A stretch of 30,328 nucleotides of DNA from Monoraphidium neglectum (Eukaryota > Chlorophyta > Chlorophyceae > Sphaeropleales > Selenastraceae): NCBI RefSeq assembly GCF_000611645.1, contig NW_014013315.1, positions 1 through 30,328 on the forward strand. Reading direction: 5' to 3'. This document shows positions 10,391 to 21,128 of this stretch, in pieces. Within the stretch, counting starts at the first letter, position 1. Each line of letters begins with the position of its first letter. The position numbers and the translations under genes were made by a program. Under the pieces are notes generated by a model. The model was not told the origin of the DNA, did not search any database, and was given only the letters and a program-made list of their open reading frames with translations.

Positions 10391-12363
10391 AAGCAATTGC
10401 GCTGATGTGCACCCAACTCCTGCCTGCCAGGGACGAGGTGGGCTGCTCGCCACCGGCGCTGTGCTTGAACAGCAGCAGGGCGCCGGCTTAGGAGACGTCC
10501 AGGTGTCACATTCAAGTCGCCGGGTATCATTGCGGCCTGCGCTGGCGGGGTTGCCGTTCACTGCATACTCCCGCAACCGCGCTGATGGTGACAACAGCGC
10601 CCTCCGTGGCCGCTGCTGCTGCGGCCGCCGCTGCTGTTGCTGCTGCTCCTGCTGCTGCGCCGCGTCTGGTGTAGCCCACAATGGTGGTTTCTGCCGCCGC
10701 GTCACATTCAGCTGCTCCTGTGCGGCCTGTAGCTGCGACCGCAGCGCCTGCTCCTGCCCTGCTTGTTGCCCTTGCAAGAACCTCAAGGTTGGGCTCATGC
10801 AGGCGCGCCTCGGCGATCTGCAGCAGGGGTCTGCCTGGATGGGCTGCACCCACTGCTCGCCCAACGGCACAGCAGGTGGGCTGAGTGCGCAGCATCGACA
10901 GGGCGCTTGCGGTTTGCCGTCACAGCTGGTTCGGCGCCTGTGCGGGCTGGGCTGCTGCGGCTGGCCTGGTGACGCAGCAGCATCAGAGCGGCAAATTCGG
11001 GCCACGATGCGGCCCATCGGGCTGAGGTCGCCGTCGCTTCCCTCATGCACGTGCTGCTGCTGGTGGTGCTGCTGCTGCTGAGCCGCTCGCTGCGGCGACT
11101 GTCCCCGCAGCGGTGATGGGCTGTCCTGCTGCATGCGGGCCTGTGGCGGTGGCGAAGCCCACCCCAGGAGTGGAGCATCCTGCGCCTCGACCCAGCCAAC
11201 TGCAGCAGCGTGAGGCTCCCGCGGGGCATCGTGAATGTGGGGGCCGTTCCGCGCCCGTTGCTCCTGGGTGGCGAGCGCCCCTTGCTGCCGCCCCCCGTGG
11301 CAGCGCTGAAGGCCCAGCACCGCCAGCCCCTGCCCTACAGGCGGGGCGTCGCTGAACCNNNNNNNNNNNNNNNNNNNNNNNNNNNNNNNNNNNNNNNNNN
11401 NNNNNNNNNNNNNNNNNNNNNNNNNNNNNNNNNNNNNNNNNNNNNNNNNNNNNNNNNNNNNNNNNNNNNNNNNNNNNNNNNNNNNNNNNNNNNNNNNNNN
11501 NNNNNNNNNNNNNNNNNNNNNNNNNNNNNNNNNNNNNNNNNNNNNNNNNNNNNNNNNNNNNNNNNNNNNNNNNNNNNNNNNNNNNNNNNNNNNNNNNNNN
11601 NNNNNNNNNNNNNNNNNNNNNNNNNNNNNNNNNNNNNNNNNNNNNNNNNNNNNNNNNNNNNNNNNNNNNNNNNNNNNNNNNNNNNNNNNNNNNNNNNNNN
11701 NNNNNNNNNNNNNNNNNNNNNNNNNNNNNNNNNNNNNNNNNNNNNNNNNNNNNNNNNNNNNNNNNNNNNNNNNNNNNNNNNNNNNNNNNNNNNNNNNNNN
11801 NNNNNNNNNNNNNNNNNNNNNNNNNNNNNNNNNNNNNNNNNNNNNNNNNNNNNNNNNNNNNNNNNNNNNNNNNNNNNNNNNNNNNNNNNNNNNNNNNNNN
11901 NNNNNNNNNNNNNNNNNNNNNNNNNNNNNNNNNNNNNNNNNNNNNNNNNNNNNNNNNNNNNNNNNNNNNNNNNNNNNNNNNNNNNNNNNNNNNNNNNNNN
12001 NNNNNNNNTCGCTGAACCGCCAGTCGCGGGGCGAGCGCGCCCCCACTACAGAGTCGGCGCTGCTTCGACGCCTGGCTTCGGCGCCTGTGCTTGGAGCAAG
12101 TGCGGCGCCTGCGTCAGCGCAGTGGCACTGGTCCCTGTGTTGTTGCAGCTGCGAGGGCGCCGCCGGGTGCACCCACTGACCGCAGCAGCTGCGCAGCACG
12201 GGTTCCGCGTGCACCCCGGCCAGCGCCTCTCGCACATTGACGGGACTGGGGGAGCGTGCAGCCACAATAGCAGCGACCGCCTCTGCCATGGCTGCCCTGT
12301 TCTGGCAGGGAGGCTGTTGTGGCTGCCCATCGTCTATGGGCCCCGCGCAGGCTGCAGCTGCGC

Positions 12364-12445
<82 letters not shown>

Positions 12446-15400
12446 CCGCTGGAGCTGGCTGTTGCGCGCCACGCCAGCGCCGGCCAGCTGCTCTTGCGTC
12501 GCCCTCCTGCTGGCGTCAACCACATCAGCCGGTAGCGAGGCGGGGACCGCTCCTGCCGGCTCCACGTGCTGCAGCAAACGAGCCACAACACCTGTCGCTC
12601 CGCCAGCGGTCACATGGCCGGGTGCAGGGCCGACCATGCTGCTGGTCCTGCTCACCGCCGGGCTTATGCCAATCTCGGGTGATCCACACGCCGACGCACG
12701 CCGCCCCCCGCCGTCCGGCGCCACCGGCCCCGGGCCGCCGACGCTGCTGCGGGCGCCCAAGGTGTGGGCGCCGGCCCCGTCCCCTGCGCCCAGCGCCGCG
12801 CCTCGCAGCGCCGCCTGGCCCGCCATGAGCTTTGCAAACGCGGCCTCCATCGTCTGCACGGGCTCCTTGAGCGCCGCCACCGCTGGAGCCCGCCTGTTAG
12901 GCGCCGCCGCCAGCGACGCGAGGCCGGCGTACTCCACCTGTCGCGTGGTCCGGCGGGTGCGGGGCGCTGTCGCCGCCGTGTCTTGCTGGTGGGCGGGCTG
13001 CTGCTGGGCCCCACCTACAGCTGCAACCCTCTGAGGCGCGGGGCCCGCCGTTCCGCGGCCGCTCGGGGAGGCGCGGGCAAACACGCCGTCGAGCAGAGAG
13101 TCCAGCAGGTTGCGAAACTTCTGCGGGGAGGTTTCCAAGGCCTTTACTCTCTTAGTATGTAGCACCAGCCTGGATGTCCCATTCTGGAACCTCCTAGCTA
13201 CGCTGAGGCAGGTGGGACAAAAAGACCTGAGTGAAAAAAACCTGAGTGTGGTGTATCCCCACTGGACACGAGGAGTCCGCATCTTGCACGGACTCGGGCT
13301 CGCGCAGCCGCCGCACCTTGCCAGAGGCGCAGTCGAGCTCGTCAAACCCCTGCAGCCGCGCCACCACGCGCTCCAACTGCTCCTCAAATCGCAGCAGCTG
13401 CGGCGGCTGGCGCCGAGCGAGCATTGCCAGCTCAGCCTTGAGCCTGCAGCAGCAGGCGCAGGTCGTCCGGGTGTTGACCGGTCAAGCATGCAGACGGGCG
13501 CAGCAAAAGGCAAACAGCATTTCAGGTGGCATTTTCAATACTGTGATGGCCGACTTGCATTTCATACTTGGCCGACAGCATTTGACAGCTTACGACAAGC
13601 TTAAATCAGCCAAAGCCATGATGCCTCAAAACCCACCTGGACACTTTCGGCGTGAGGATGAACTCGGGCTGCAGCATTGGCAGCACTCCCTTGCGCACCG
13701 ACAGCGCAGGCGCCCCCGCTCCGCCGCCGCCAGCCCCGCCGCCGCCGCTCGCGGCGCTCGCGCCGCCCATCGACGTCATCGCCGCCGCGGAAGATCTGCG
13801 GACGCTCTCCGTCACGACCGCGTTGACCAGATCCTCCAGGGGCGCAAAGTTCTGGTAGTGCGTCGCGCGCCGCCCCTCGCCGCCGCCGCTGCCGCTGCCG
13901 TCGGCGGCGGCCGCGGACGCGGAGCGGTCCCTGTCGCGCTGCACCTGGAAGGAGGCGCTCTTGCCGAGGACCACCGTGGTGCGGTCTGCCGACGCGCCAC
14001 TGTCGTAGGCGCGGTCGGGGGAGGGCGAGGGCGAGGGGGAGGCGCGCTGCGAGAACGGGCTGGCGCACCGCGTCCCTTCGTCCCCGTCCCTGGGGGGGGG
14101 GGGACGATGACGTCATCAGCCGTCAGCGATGCGCGCGTCGGGGGCGCCGTCGACCCAACCACCCTCAACCCCGCCGCTGTCCCTCCAACACCACAGGGTG
14201 TCGCAAACGCCCGGCCGGTCAGCCGGCGCGCCGTGGGCATGCAGTGCACGTGAGCGTGCTGGGCGCTTTCACACGTTGAACCTCTCACCTGTCTGCCATC
14301 TCGTTGAGTGCAGCCTGAGATGGGGACCGGCTGGTCGGCGCGTAGCGCGCCAGGCCCCCCAGCCCGCCCACCCCCTGCACGTCGCTGCCCGGCGAATGCA
14401 TGCTTGGCGTGTCGGAGGTCTGGGACAGCCGACGCCGCTGGAACGATGAAGACAGCTGAAGCGCCCCGCGGCCGCCGCCGCTGGGGACTGCCGCCGAGGA
14501 GGCCAGCGACTGGCCAAACGGCGTCCCGCCGAAGCGGCTGCTGCTGCCGCCTCCGCCGCCCCCGGCGTCCTCGAACGCGACCGCGCGCCGCCGGATGCTG
14601 GGGCTGCGCAGCCCCAGCGCTGCTGCGGCGCCGCCGTTGCCGCGCAGGGTCGGCGTCTCTGCGGCGTCGTGGTCCGGGTGATCCTCCAAAAACCCAAAGC
14701 CCTCGCGGGTCTCCAAGGGGCTCGGCGCCTGCGCGTGGCCGAGGGCCGGCGCCTGTATGTTGTGCTCCGACGTGGTGGCGCTGCGCTGGCGGGTGGTGCT
14801 GCGGTCGCTGCTGCGGCTGAGCATCGAGTCTGTGCGCTGCAGCAGGCTCTGCACCTGGCGCTTCAGGTGCTGCGGCGGCGCGGGATGGGGCGGAGTGAGG
14901 GGGCCGGCAGGAGGCGGTGAGCGTTGCGTGTGGCGCTTTGGAGTGGTGCGGCTTGGTTCGCCCATTTGTTGGGTGCTGCAAGCGCTTAAATTGTGACGAA
15001 TGGTACTGAACCAACAGCGCTCACCACGGGCGAACTATCGGCGGCAGCCCCGCGCAGCGGCTCGCCGCCGCCGCCGCCACCATCGCCGCCATCGCCCGCC
15101 CCGGCCCCTGCGTCCTGTTCGTCCTCCTGTCCAAAAGACAGGCTGCTGCGCGTGGTGGCGGTGCGGCCGCTGCGCATGCCGCCTCCTGTGCCCGGCCCGG
15201 CCGCAGCCCAGGCGCCTGTGCCTTGTGGTCGGTCCTCGGCGCGCCCTCCCCAGGCGCTGCCGCTGCTCTCCGGCTCTGCTGGTTCCTCCCTGTGGTGCCG
15301 CGACGCAGCCCTCCCAGCCTCCTCTGCGGCCAGAAGCTGCTCCTCAAAGTCTAGCGCTTCTCCGTCGGCTGCTGCTCCTGGTGCCGCCTCTGCTGTCTCC

Positions 15401-15784
15401 GCTGCGGCCTCCCCCGTGCCTGCGCAGCCGCCCTGTTGGCTGGCCACTGCTGCTGCGGGCTCACTGCCGTGCACGGCGGGAGGGGTCGTGTCTGCAGCCT
15501 GTTCCCGTACAACGAATCCTGCTTCTTGAACCGCCTGCGCGCCGGGGGAGGACGAGGTATGGTGTACATAACAAGGCACGCATTCGTTGCATCTGCGCAG
15601 TACTGCATCTATGCAGTACTGCGGCAATGCGAGCTGCTGCGCTCGCCATCATTGGTCCGCTGCGGACCTGTGCGATGCTTGTGTCTGCAAGAGCTTCGTA
15701 TATGTCTACAATAAGGTCTAGAACATCTTGTGGCCGTGTCCGCAGGGAGGGCAAGCTCGCTTGACCGGCCCCGAGACTCGTCAT
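10091..15784 (-). CDS. Large low-complexity, glutamine-rich, partly coiled-coil protein of unknown function
   Basis: Model on the minus strand: 15784-15668 (tentative), 15534-15025, 14869-14289, 14089-13637, 13443-13290, and a long exon 13120-10091 containing the N gap. Phases match. If the gap is an artefact the protein is about 1394 residues. Exon 1 is MTSLGAGQASLPSL plus an amphipathic stretch DVLDLIVDIYEALADTSIAQ; its donor CAG|GTCCGC is weak. Exon 2 carries an acidic helix (ALDFEEQLLAAEEAG) and Gly-rich runs. Exons 3-4 are Ser/Arg/Ala-rich, with HLKRQVQSLLQRTDSMLSR and APLEDLVNAVVTESV. Exon 5 is coiled-coil-like (LKAELAMLARRQ, LRFEEQLERVVARLQG). The long exon has KFRNLLDSLLDGVF, Gln runs of 26 and 18, and another coiled-coil-like segment encoded at about 10690-10795 (QALRSQLQAAQEQLN). 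I recognise no domain. A scaffold, RNA-binding or transcription-related role is possible but unsupported. Confidence 0.6.
10337..10390 (-). repeat. (CAG)18 trinucleotide repeat coding polyglutamine
   Basis: Eighteen uninterrupted CTG units on the + strand, read in frame on the minus strand as 18 Gln, followed by EGGSPG. It lies near the C-terminus of the glutamine-rich protein. Shorter impure Gln-rich stretches lie around 10612-10660. Confidence 0.95.
11359..12008. other. Assembly gap (650 N)
   Basis: A run of 650 N inside the last exon of the glutamine-rich gene. The 10 bases before it (11349-11358) and the 10 bases after it (12009-12018) are both TCGCTGAACC. Joining the two sides through this overlap keeps the reading frame. 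Confidence 0.98.
12365..12442 (-). repeat. (CAG)26 trinucleotide repeat coding polyglutamine
   Basis: Twenty-six uninterrupted CTG units on the + strand, read in frame on the minus strand as 26 Gln between LQRW and GAAAACAG. The pure repeat, with no CAA interruptions, suggests recent slippage and likely length polymorphism. Confidence 0.95.
15596..15623. repeat. Perfect 28-bp inverted repeat (13-bp arms, 2-base loop)
   Basis: CGCAGTACTGCAT, then CT, then ATGCAGTACTGCG. The core GCAGTACTGC is itself a palindrome and occurs twice. In the preferred model it lies in the first intron of the glutamine-rich gene (15667-15535); otherwise it is in the 5' leader. Confidence 0.85.
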
Positions 15785-17117
15785 GCATATCTCTTTAACG
15801 CATGGCCATGTCACTAAAACAACAATGTCTGCCGAAGAACATGACAGGCGTTGCAGTTCGGGTCATCACTGCCTGACCCGTGCACACCCCTGCGCTCATA
15901 CGCGGCCGGAAAACACACGTTTCATGTTATATGCTGATTGATTGAAACCAAATAAAGTTCTGGTGCGCTGCCTGCTGGTGCTTCACGCCTGCCCTGATCA
16001 ATTGTCCACTTGCAAGGATGGATGGCTGCTTGCCCTCCGCCCAGTGCAAACCCCTGCTTGCTGGGCACTTGCACGACGCCGCCGGCTTCTCCTTGCCCAC
16101 CAATGCTGGCTTGCTTCAACCCGCTCCGGGAGGCCAGCATGCGTCAAAGATTGACCAGTTACCGGTACATGTTGGTAGTGCTTGGTGCTAGGTTGTGGGC
16201 CGGCGCACCGGCAAGCGTGCAAATTTTGAGGGCCAGCCGCTAAATGAGAAGCGGAGCAGCCTGGTTTGTTGGGGATAAGTCAGAGCGCACCGGCGATGCA
16301 GCGGCGCAGCGCCTGGAAACTCATGGGATGGACGAAGACGTTGAGCGTCGCGAGGCGCCCTGGGGGCGGTGCAGGCGGCTCCTGCCCGCAGAGCTTGCCT
16401 CGCCGCCTGAAACGGACGCCACAGCAGAGGCTACGAAGCACAATTGATGCTCGATGCAAGATGTCGAGAGGGGTTTGGCCTAGGGTCGCACACGTGCGCA
16501 CACACGGACGAAAATAATTGACGGCTTGACGGCTTGACTGCAGCAATTCAATGTGGAGGTAAAAAAAGACGAGGCGACAGCGGAACCACCGTTCCCAGTA
16601 TCGGGCTGCTCTGCAATTGAGCGCAGGCTCAAGACAGCAACAGGAGCAACCCCGTGGCGAGCGGCCAGGAGGCGCCGACCAAAGCCAGCACGAGCACTCT
16701 CTATGTGAAGCACGGCAACCGCGGAAAGAGCTGCACGCGTAGGTGGCCGCCGTCGCTTGGCCCTTGGAAGAGGCGTCCGAACAGGCGAAGGGCCGCCCCA
16801 AGTGAGCACTGCAAAGCCACCGCTCTGCATCAACGCAAAACCATCGCACAGGGGCGCGCCCCCCGCCAAACCAAGGGGCCAGGCGGCTCGGGCCGCGCCC
16901 GCGGGCGCGCATGTACACGCCCCCACATTGCTCAACTGTCCGCCGGCCGCCCGCGCGCGCGGGGGCGCGGGCAGGCGGAGCGACGGGCATGACAGTCCTG
17001 ACGCGGGCTCCAGTCCAGGGCCCCTCGCACCCAAGAGGGGCGCCATGGCGCGGCCCCCCTCATTGCAGCCCTGCCCACACTGATGCAACATCCGTCGCAT
17101 CCCACCCAGCCCCAGCC
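15785..17117. other. Spacer between the desaturase 3' end and the glutamine-rich gene start
   Basis: About 1.3 kb without a convincing gene. It should contain the 3' UTR of the desaturase (from 17117 downward) and the promoter of the glutamine-rich gene. A short direct repeat (GGCTTGAC twice) lies at about 16520-16540. I saw no minus-strand TGTAA, so the desaturase cleavage site is not placed. Long open frames here, on both strands, are arginine/proline-rich and look like GC artefacts. Confidence 0.5.
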
Positions 17118-20100
17118 TCACGTAGCCTTGGCCTTCCCGCCGGCGCCCCGGACGCTGACCGCCGCGCGCACGGCCGGCTCGTCCGGCGCCGAGCCGAGCT
17201 GCTTCATGCAGCACAGGAAGCCCGACAGGTTGCCCCACAGGGACTTGTAGTGGGTGTAGCGCACGTTGCGGCGGAAGCACTCGTCGCGCACAATGCGCGC
17301 GATGGCGGGGTAGTGCACGAAGGAGATGGCGGGGAACAGGTGGTGCTCGATCTGGCGGGAGGAAGTTTGGGGGCCGTTTGGAGGGCGGGGCGTGGCGAAT
17401 GGGCACGCGCAGTTCAACGCCAACTTTTGGCGGGCAAGTGCCCAATTAACCTGGGGACTCAGGCGCTTTATTGTCAGGTGAAGATATTTGCAGAGGGCGA
17501 GCGGCGATGAAATACCCATGTCCAAGCCGGGCCCAAACGAGCCGAGGGGGTGCAGCCGGGCGCACCTGGAGGTTGAGGCCGCCTGTGAAGAAGTTGCCGA
17601 CGGTGTCGCCCCAGCAGCAGCTAGCCAGGATCTGCGGCGCAGGAGGTGGTGCCATCGAGGCCCGCAATCGTTGCGCCAGCCCTGCCACAGGTCGCAGCCG
17701 TGATCCCCACAGCGCTGCGGGTGTGCACGCTCACGCATGCGCCTGCCCGAGCGCCCCCAGAGAGCGCTTGCTTGAGCCCCGCTCGGCAACCTCCAATGAC
17801 AGAACCCCCACCACGGCGGCCTGGCACGTCCCGCTGCGCGGCGCACCCAGAGCCGTCACCCACCTGCTGCACGCCCCAGTCGCGGTCCGCCACATCCTGG
17901 TACAGCACGCCCTTGGTGTCCCCCCCCGCCGGCAGCGGCTTTGACTGCGGCACGTTGTGGCTCACGAAGAACACCATGGCCAGGATGATGGAGAGCGTGG
18001 TGCTGTAGCCGGCCGCGCCCAGCAGCGTGGCGGCGGGGCCGTGCAGCGCCCAGGGGAGGACCAGGAGCAGCGCGTAGTGCACGGCCTTGCCCAGGACCAG
18101 GGTGGACTTCTCTGGGGGTCGGGGTGTGCGTGTGGTGGTGGACGAGGAGAGGGAGAATGCGTGGCGCGTGTTTAGAGGACGTGGGCGTGTGGGTGCGTAT
18201 GGGAGCGAGGGGCGGCCACGTGACAGGGCAACGCCTCCGGCGGCACAAGGCAGGGGAGGGGGGAGCCGCAGGCTGACGTGGCGGCGCTTGCGGGTGGGAG
18301 CGAGTGGGTGCGTGCAGCGGCCCCGTGCACCGAGCTTGGTGGCGCCCAGGAGCTCCGCGCCGACGGTCTTGTTGGTGACGAGGGAGGCGAAGTCGCCCAG
18401 CTGGAAGGCCAGGTGCAGGGCCGGGTAGGCCGCCCAGACGTAGAGGTGCTGCCACCGGTGGAACCTGCGCGGCGCAGTCAGAGGGGAGCATGGTCAAAAC
18501 GAGCGCAGGGCGCCTGGCGTGCGCGGCTGACTGGTGGTCTTGGGTGGGCGGGTTTGCAGCAGCAACTTGCATCGCCTAGGGCAGTGAGCCGTACCAAGCC
18601 CGACTGGCAGGGGGCTGTCCCTGATCAAGGCCGTGCCGACGCCGGAGGCGTGGCGCGCACCACAGGCGCGGTAGGCGGTTGTCGAAGCGCAGCAGGGGGT
18701 ACATGGAGCACACGTCCTCGTCCAGGACCTCGTCATTGGTGTGGATGTGGTGAGACACCTGCAGGTGTGTTTGGGTGTGAGTGTGTGTGTGCGCGCATGT
18801 GTACATGTGTTGTTGTGGTGAAGGGGACTGTAGTGTGCGGACAGCGTACAGCAAGGGCCGGGTGGGGGGCAAGCGAATACTGCAGAAGGCCAGCCGCATA
18901 ATCATGGCGTTGGGCCCTTGCAGCACGCTGGGCGGGCACTGGTGTGGAGCTCGTGGTGTGCGCCAGGTTGAGAGCCACGCCTGCGAAAGCCACGTGGCGC
19001 GTTGCGTGCCGAGCGCGCCTCAGCACGCGGCCGCGGCGCACCTGGTGGTGGTACCGCCAGGTCAGCGAGGCGCCGCCGATGAGGTCGTTGCACATGCCTA
19101 GCAGCACGTTGACCAGGGGGACCGTGCTCATGGCGCCGTGGTTGCCGCTAGGGGACCACAGTGGGAGGGGGACGCGGGAGGTCGTCGAGGCGTGCGTGTG
19201 AGCAGAATGATGGACCTCACCCCCTCTTGAAAAAGTGCGATAGTGATGCAGCACGGCTCAGTGCAGGCAGAGTCAGTGCCACAACACTGGACGAGCCCAG
19301 CCGCACCGCGGCCCCCTCACCAGTGCTGGATGGTGACGCCGATCCACGCGCCAGCCACCCCTGCGACCGCAGGGCCGCAACGCGCGTGTCAGCGGGCACG
19401 CAGCTGCGAAGGCGATGGTACCAGCCCGCACGGCCGCGTCCGCCCGGGCCGCTGGACATGCTGTTGCCGGCTGCAGGCAAGACGCGCGGCGCATGCCAAC
19501 CCCGGCCGGCGCAGGGGCCGCGAGGGGCGCACCGAACAGCAGGCCCGTCACGAATCCGGTCCAGCGGGCGTAGAGGTAGTAGGTGATGACCGCAAAGGTC
19601 AGCACGGACAGCGCCGCCAGCTCGCTGCCGCGGCGGTGGGCGCCGCGGTTCTCGCTGCCGCGGAACACCTCCTTGCGCACCCTGCCGTTTGGAGGACGAG
19701 GGATGGCGAGCGAAGCGCCACCGTTGGCCACATTAAAGAGATCGCCGTGCATGAAGGATCCCATCTGTGCACAGCGCCTCGTTCTCTGGACAGGCGCATG
19801 GCCGCGAAGCCCACCGCACCCCTGCCGTCCGCCGGTCTCTGCCGCCATTGCCCTGCCGTCCCTGCACCCCAACCGCTGCCGCCTGCGAAGCGCCGCGCGC
19901 CGCTCCAGGGCCGTACCGTCGCTACCCCTAAACCGCTGCCGCGCGTGATACACCGGCGTCGGCGCCGGCGCCGCCCGCACCTGTCCTTAATCGACACGTA
20001 CAGCTGCGAGTCGTTGGGGCGCGGCGCCTGCGGCACGCTGTTGACCGGGAAGCCATTGAGCACGGGCAGCTTCTGGAACACCGCGGCCGCGACGTCGTGG

Positions 20101-20700
20101 CGGAGGTGGTACGATTCGAAGAGAGCTGCGGGGTGCGAGATGCGTGCGGCGATGTGGGGCGATGTGAGGCCGCCTCAGGGTGGGGCCGGGCGGGCGCTTT
20201 CGACGTGGTGATGCGCGGGCGTGGCTGGCCGCCAGCAATTGGACAAACCGCCCGAAAGGCTCTGGCGGTGCTGTTCATGCAAGGTGCCCGCAGCCGCGGG
20301 CGTGTTGGCGTCGCGCTGCGCGCCGCGATGCCGACCGGTGCTGTCATTCAGGGTGCGGTGGCCGTCCCACGCATTCCTGCAACGTCCAGCCGCAGCTGAT
20401 GCGACCGGGGCCCCACCTGTGGCATCCCGGCCGACCGCGAGGTTGATCAGCCACTGGCCGCCTGGGTGGCGGTCCATGAAGCCCGAAATGTCGTACGCCA
20501 CGCCGCGGTAGATCGTCCACTTGATCCCCGCCCACCTGGGGTCGGTCCAGGGCGCCTTATCCGAGTGCGTTGTGACCGTCGCCCTGCGCGCGCGCCGCGC
20601 AGCATTTGGCGGGTGGCGGCATGGCTTCGCAGGCGCCACATGAGACCTTATGAGGCGCAGAAAATTACACACAAGCACCTGTGCAGCGCTGATGGGCCAT
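17118..20700 (-). CDS. Cytochrome b5-fused front-end fatty-acid desaturase
   Basis: Exons on the minus strand: 20700-20669 (tentative), 20583-20417, 20125-19981, 19681-19533, 19360-19321, 19147-19042, 18758-18661, 18464-18331, 18111-17864, 17631-17566 and 17351-17118. All phases match, giving 472 residues, a normal length. The N-terminal cytochrome b5 domain has WTIYRGVAYDISGFMDRHPG (heme ligand His50) and a second His at 73 (FESYHLRHDV). Three iron-binding histidine boxes follow: QHCGNH (177-181), HHQVSHH (211-217) and QIEHH (395-399). Gln replacing the first His of box three is diagnostic for front-end desaturases. Hydrophobic spans lie around 136-155, 158-177, and in exon 9 (YSTTLSIILAMVFFVSHNV). 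It should insert a double bond between the carboxyl end and an existing one (Δ4, Δ5, Δ6 or Δ8) in membrane-lipid acyl chains, taking electrons from its own cytochrome b5. Regiospecificity cannot be read from the sequence. The first exon (MAHQRCTGACV) is only phase-compatible. Confidence 0.9.
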
Positions 20701-21128
20701 ACACCACCACAAAAAATGGCGACCCTGGCCCGCTGTTGGCCCAGACCCGCGATCTTTGGCCGAAAGCCCGAGTTGTCAGCTCACATGGCGAGAAACTACT
20801 CCTTTAGCCCGAGTAAAGCGTACTAAGGCCCCTGATCCCGTTCCCGGAGGGAGCGTTGAGAGACTCGCTGCCCTGCGGTGCCCAACAAGGGCCTTCCAAC
20901 AAACTCGGAGCGAAAGTGTTCGGTAAGAGGTTACGCCCTTCATATTCAGCTGCAACCTCCCGCCGATCTCGCTCCCTTCGCTTTGGCACTTGACTCTGTG
21001 AACATGTCATGCAAAATTTTCCTGCCGCGGCTTCTACAAGAGCATATTGCCTGGCACATTGCTCTTTGCACTTACGATATTGAAATTCTTGACACCAGAA
21101 CTGCAGCCAGTTCTGCACACGTGCGGCC
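20701..21128. promoter_or_regulatory. Divergent promoter region between desaturase and SDR genes
   Basis: About 430 bases separate the tentative desaturase ATG (minus, 20700) from the SDR ATG (plus, 21129). The genes are head to head, so both promoters and 5' leaders must lie here. The stretch is less GC-rich than the exons. I see no clear TATA box or motif that I could defend. Confidence 0.5.

Noticed and set aside
10337..12442. CTG repeats as a CRISPR-like array or polyleucine/polyalanine-coding plus-strand genes
   Set aside because: They are simple trinucleotide tracts without spacers. The minus-strand frame is the one continuous with phase-matched exons, and it reads glutamine.
15461..15814. 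117-codon minus-strand frame starting at 15814 with an unspliced arginine-rich tail
   Set aside because: Only its part 15784-15668 looks protein-like and is kept as the tentative first exon of the glutamine-rich gene. The remainder changes frame relative to the next exon.
15951..15957. AATAAA-like sequence on the plus strand
   Set aside because: No plus-strand gene ends here, and chlorophytes normally use TGTAA.
16280..17445. Long arginine/proline-rich frames on the minus strand downstream of and overlapping the desaturase 3' end
   Set aside because: They overlap the last desaturase exon in another frame and show the Ala/Arg/Pro/Gly composition expected from GC-rich non-coding sequence.
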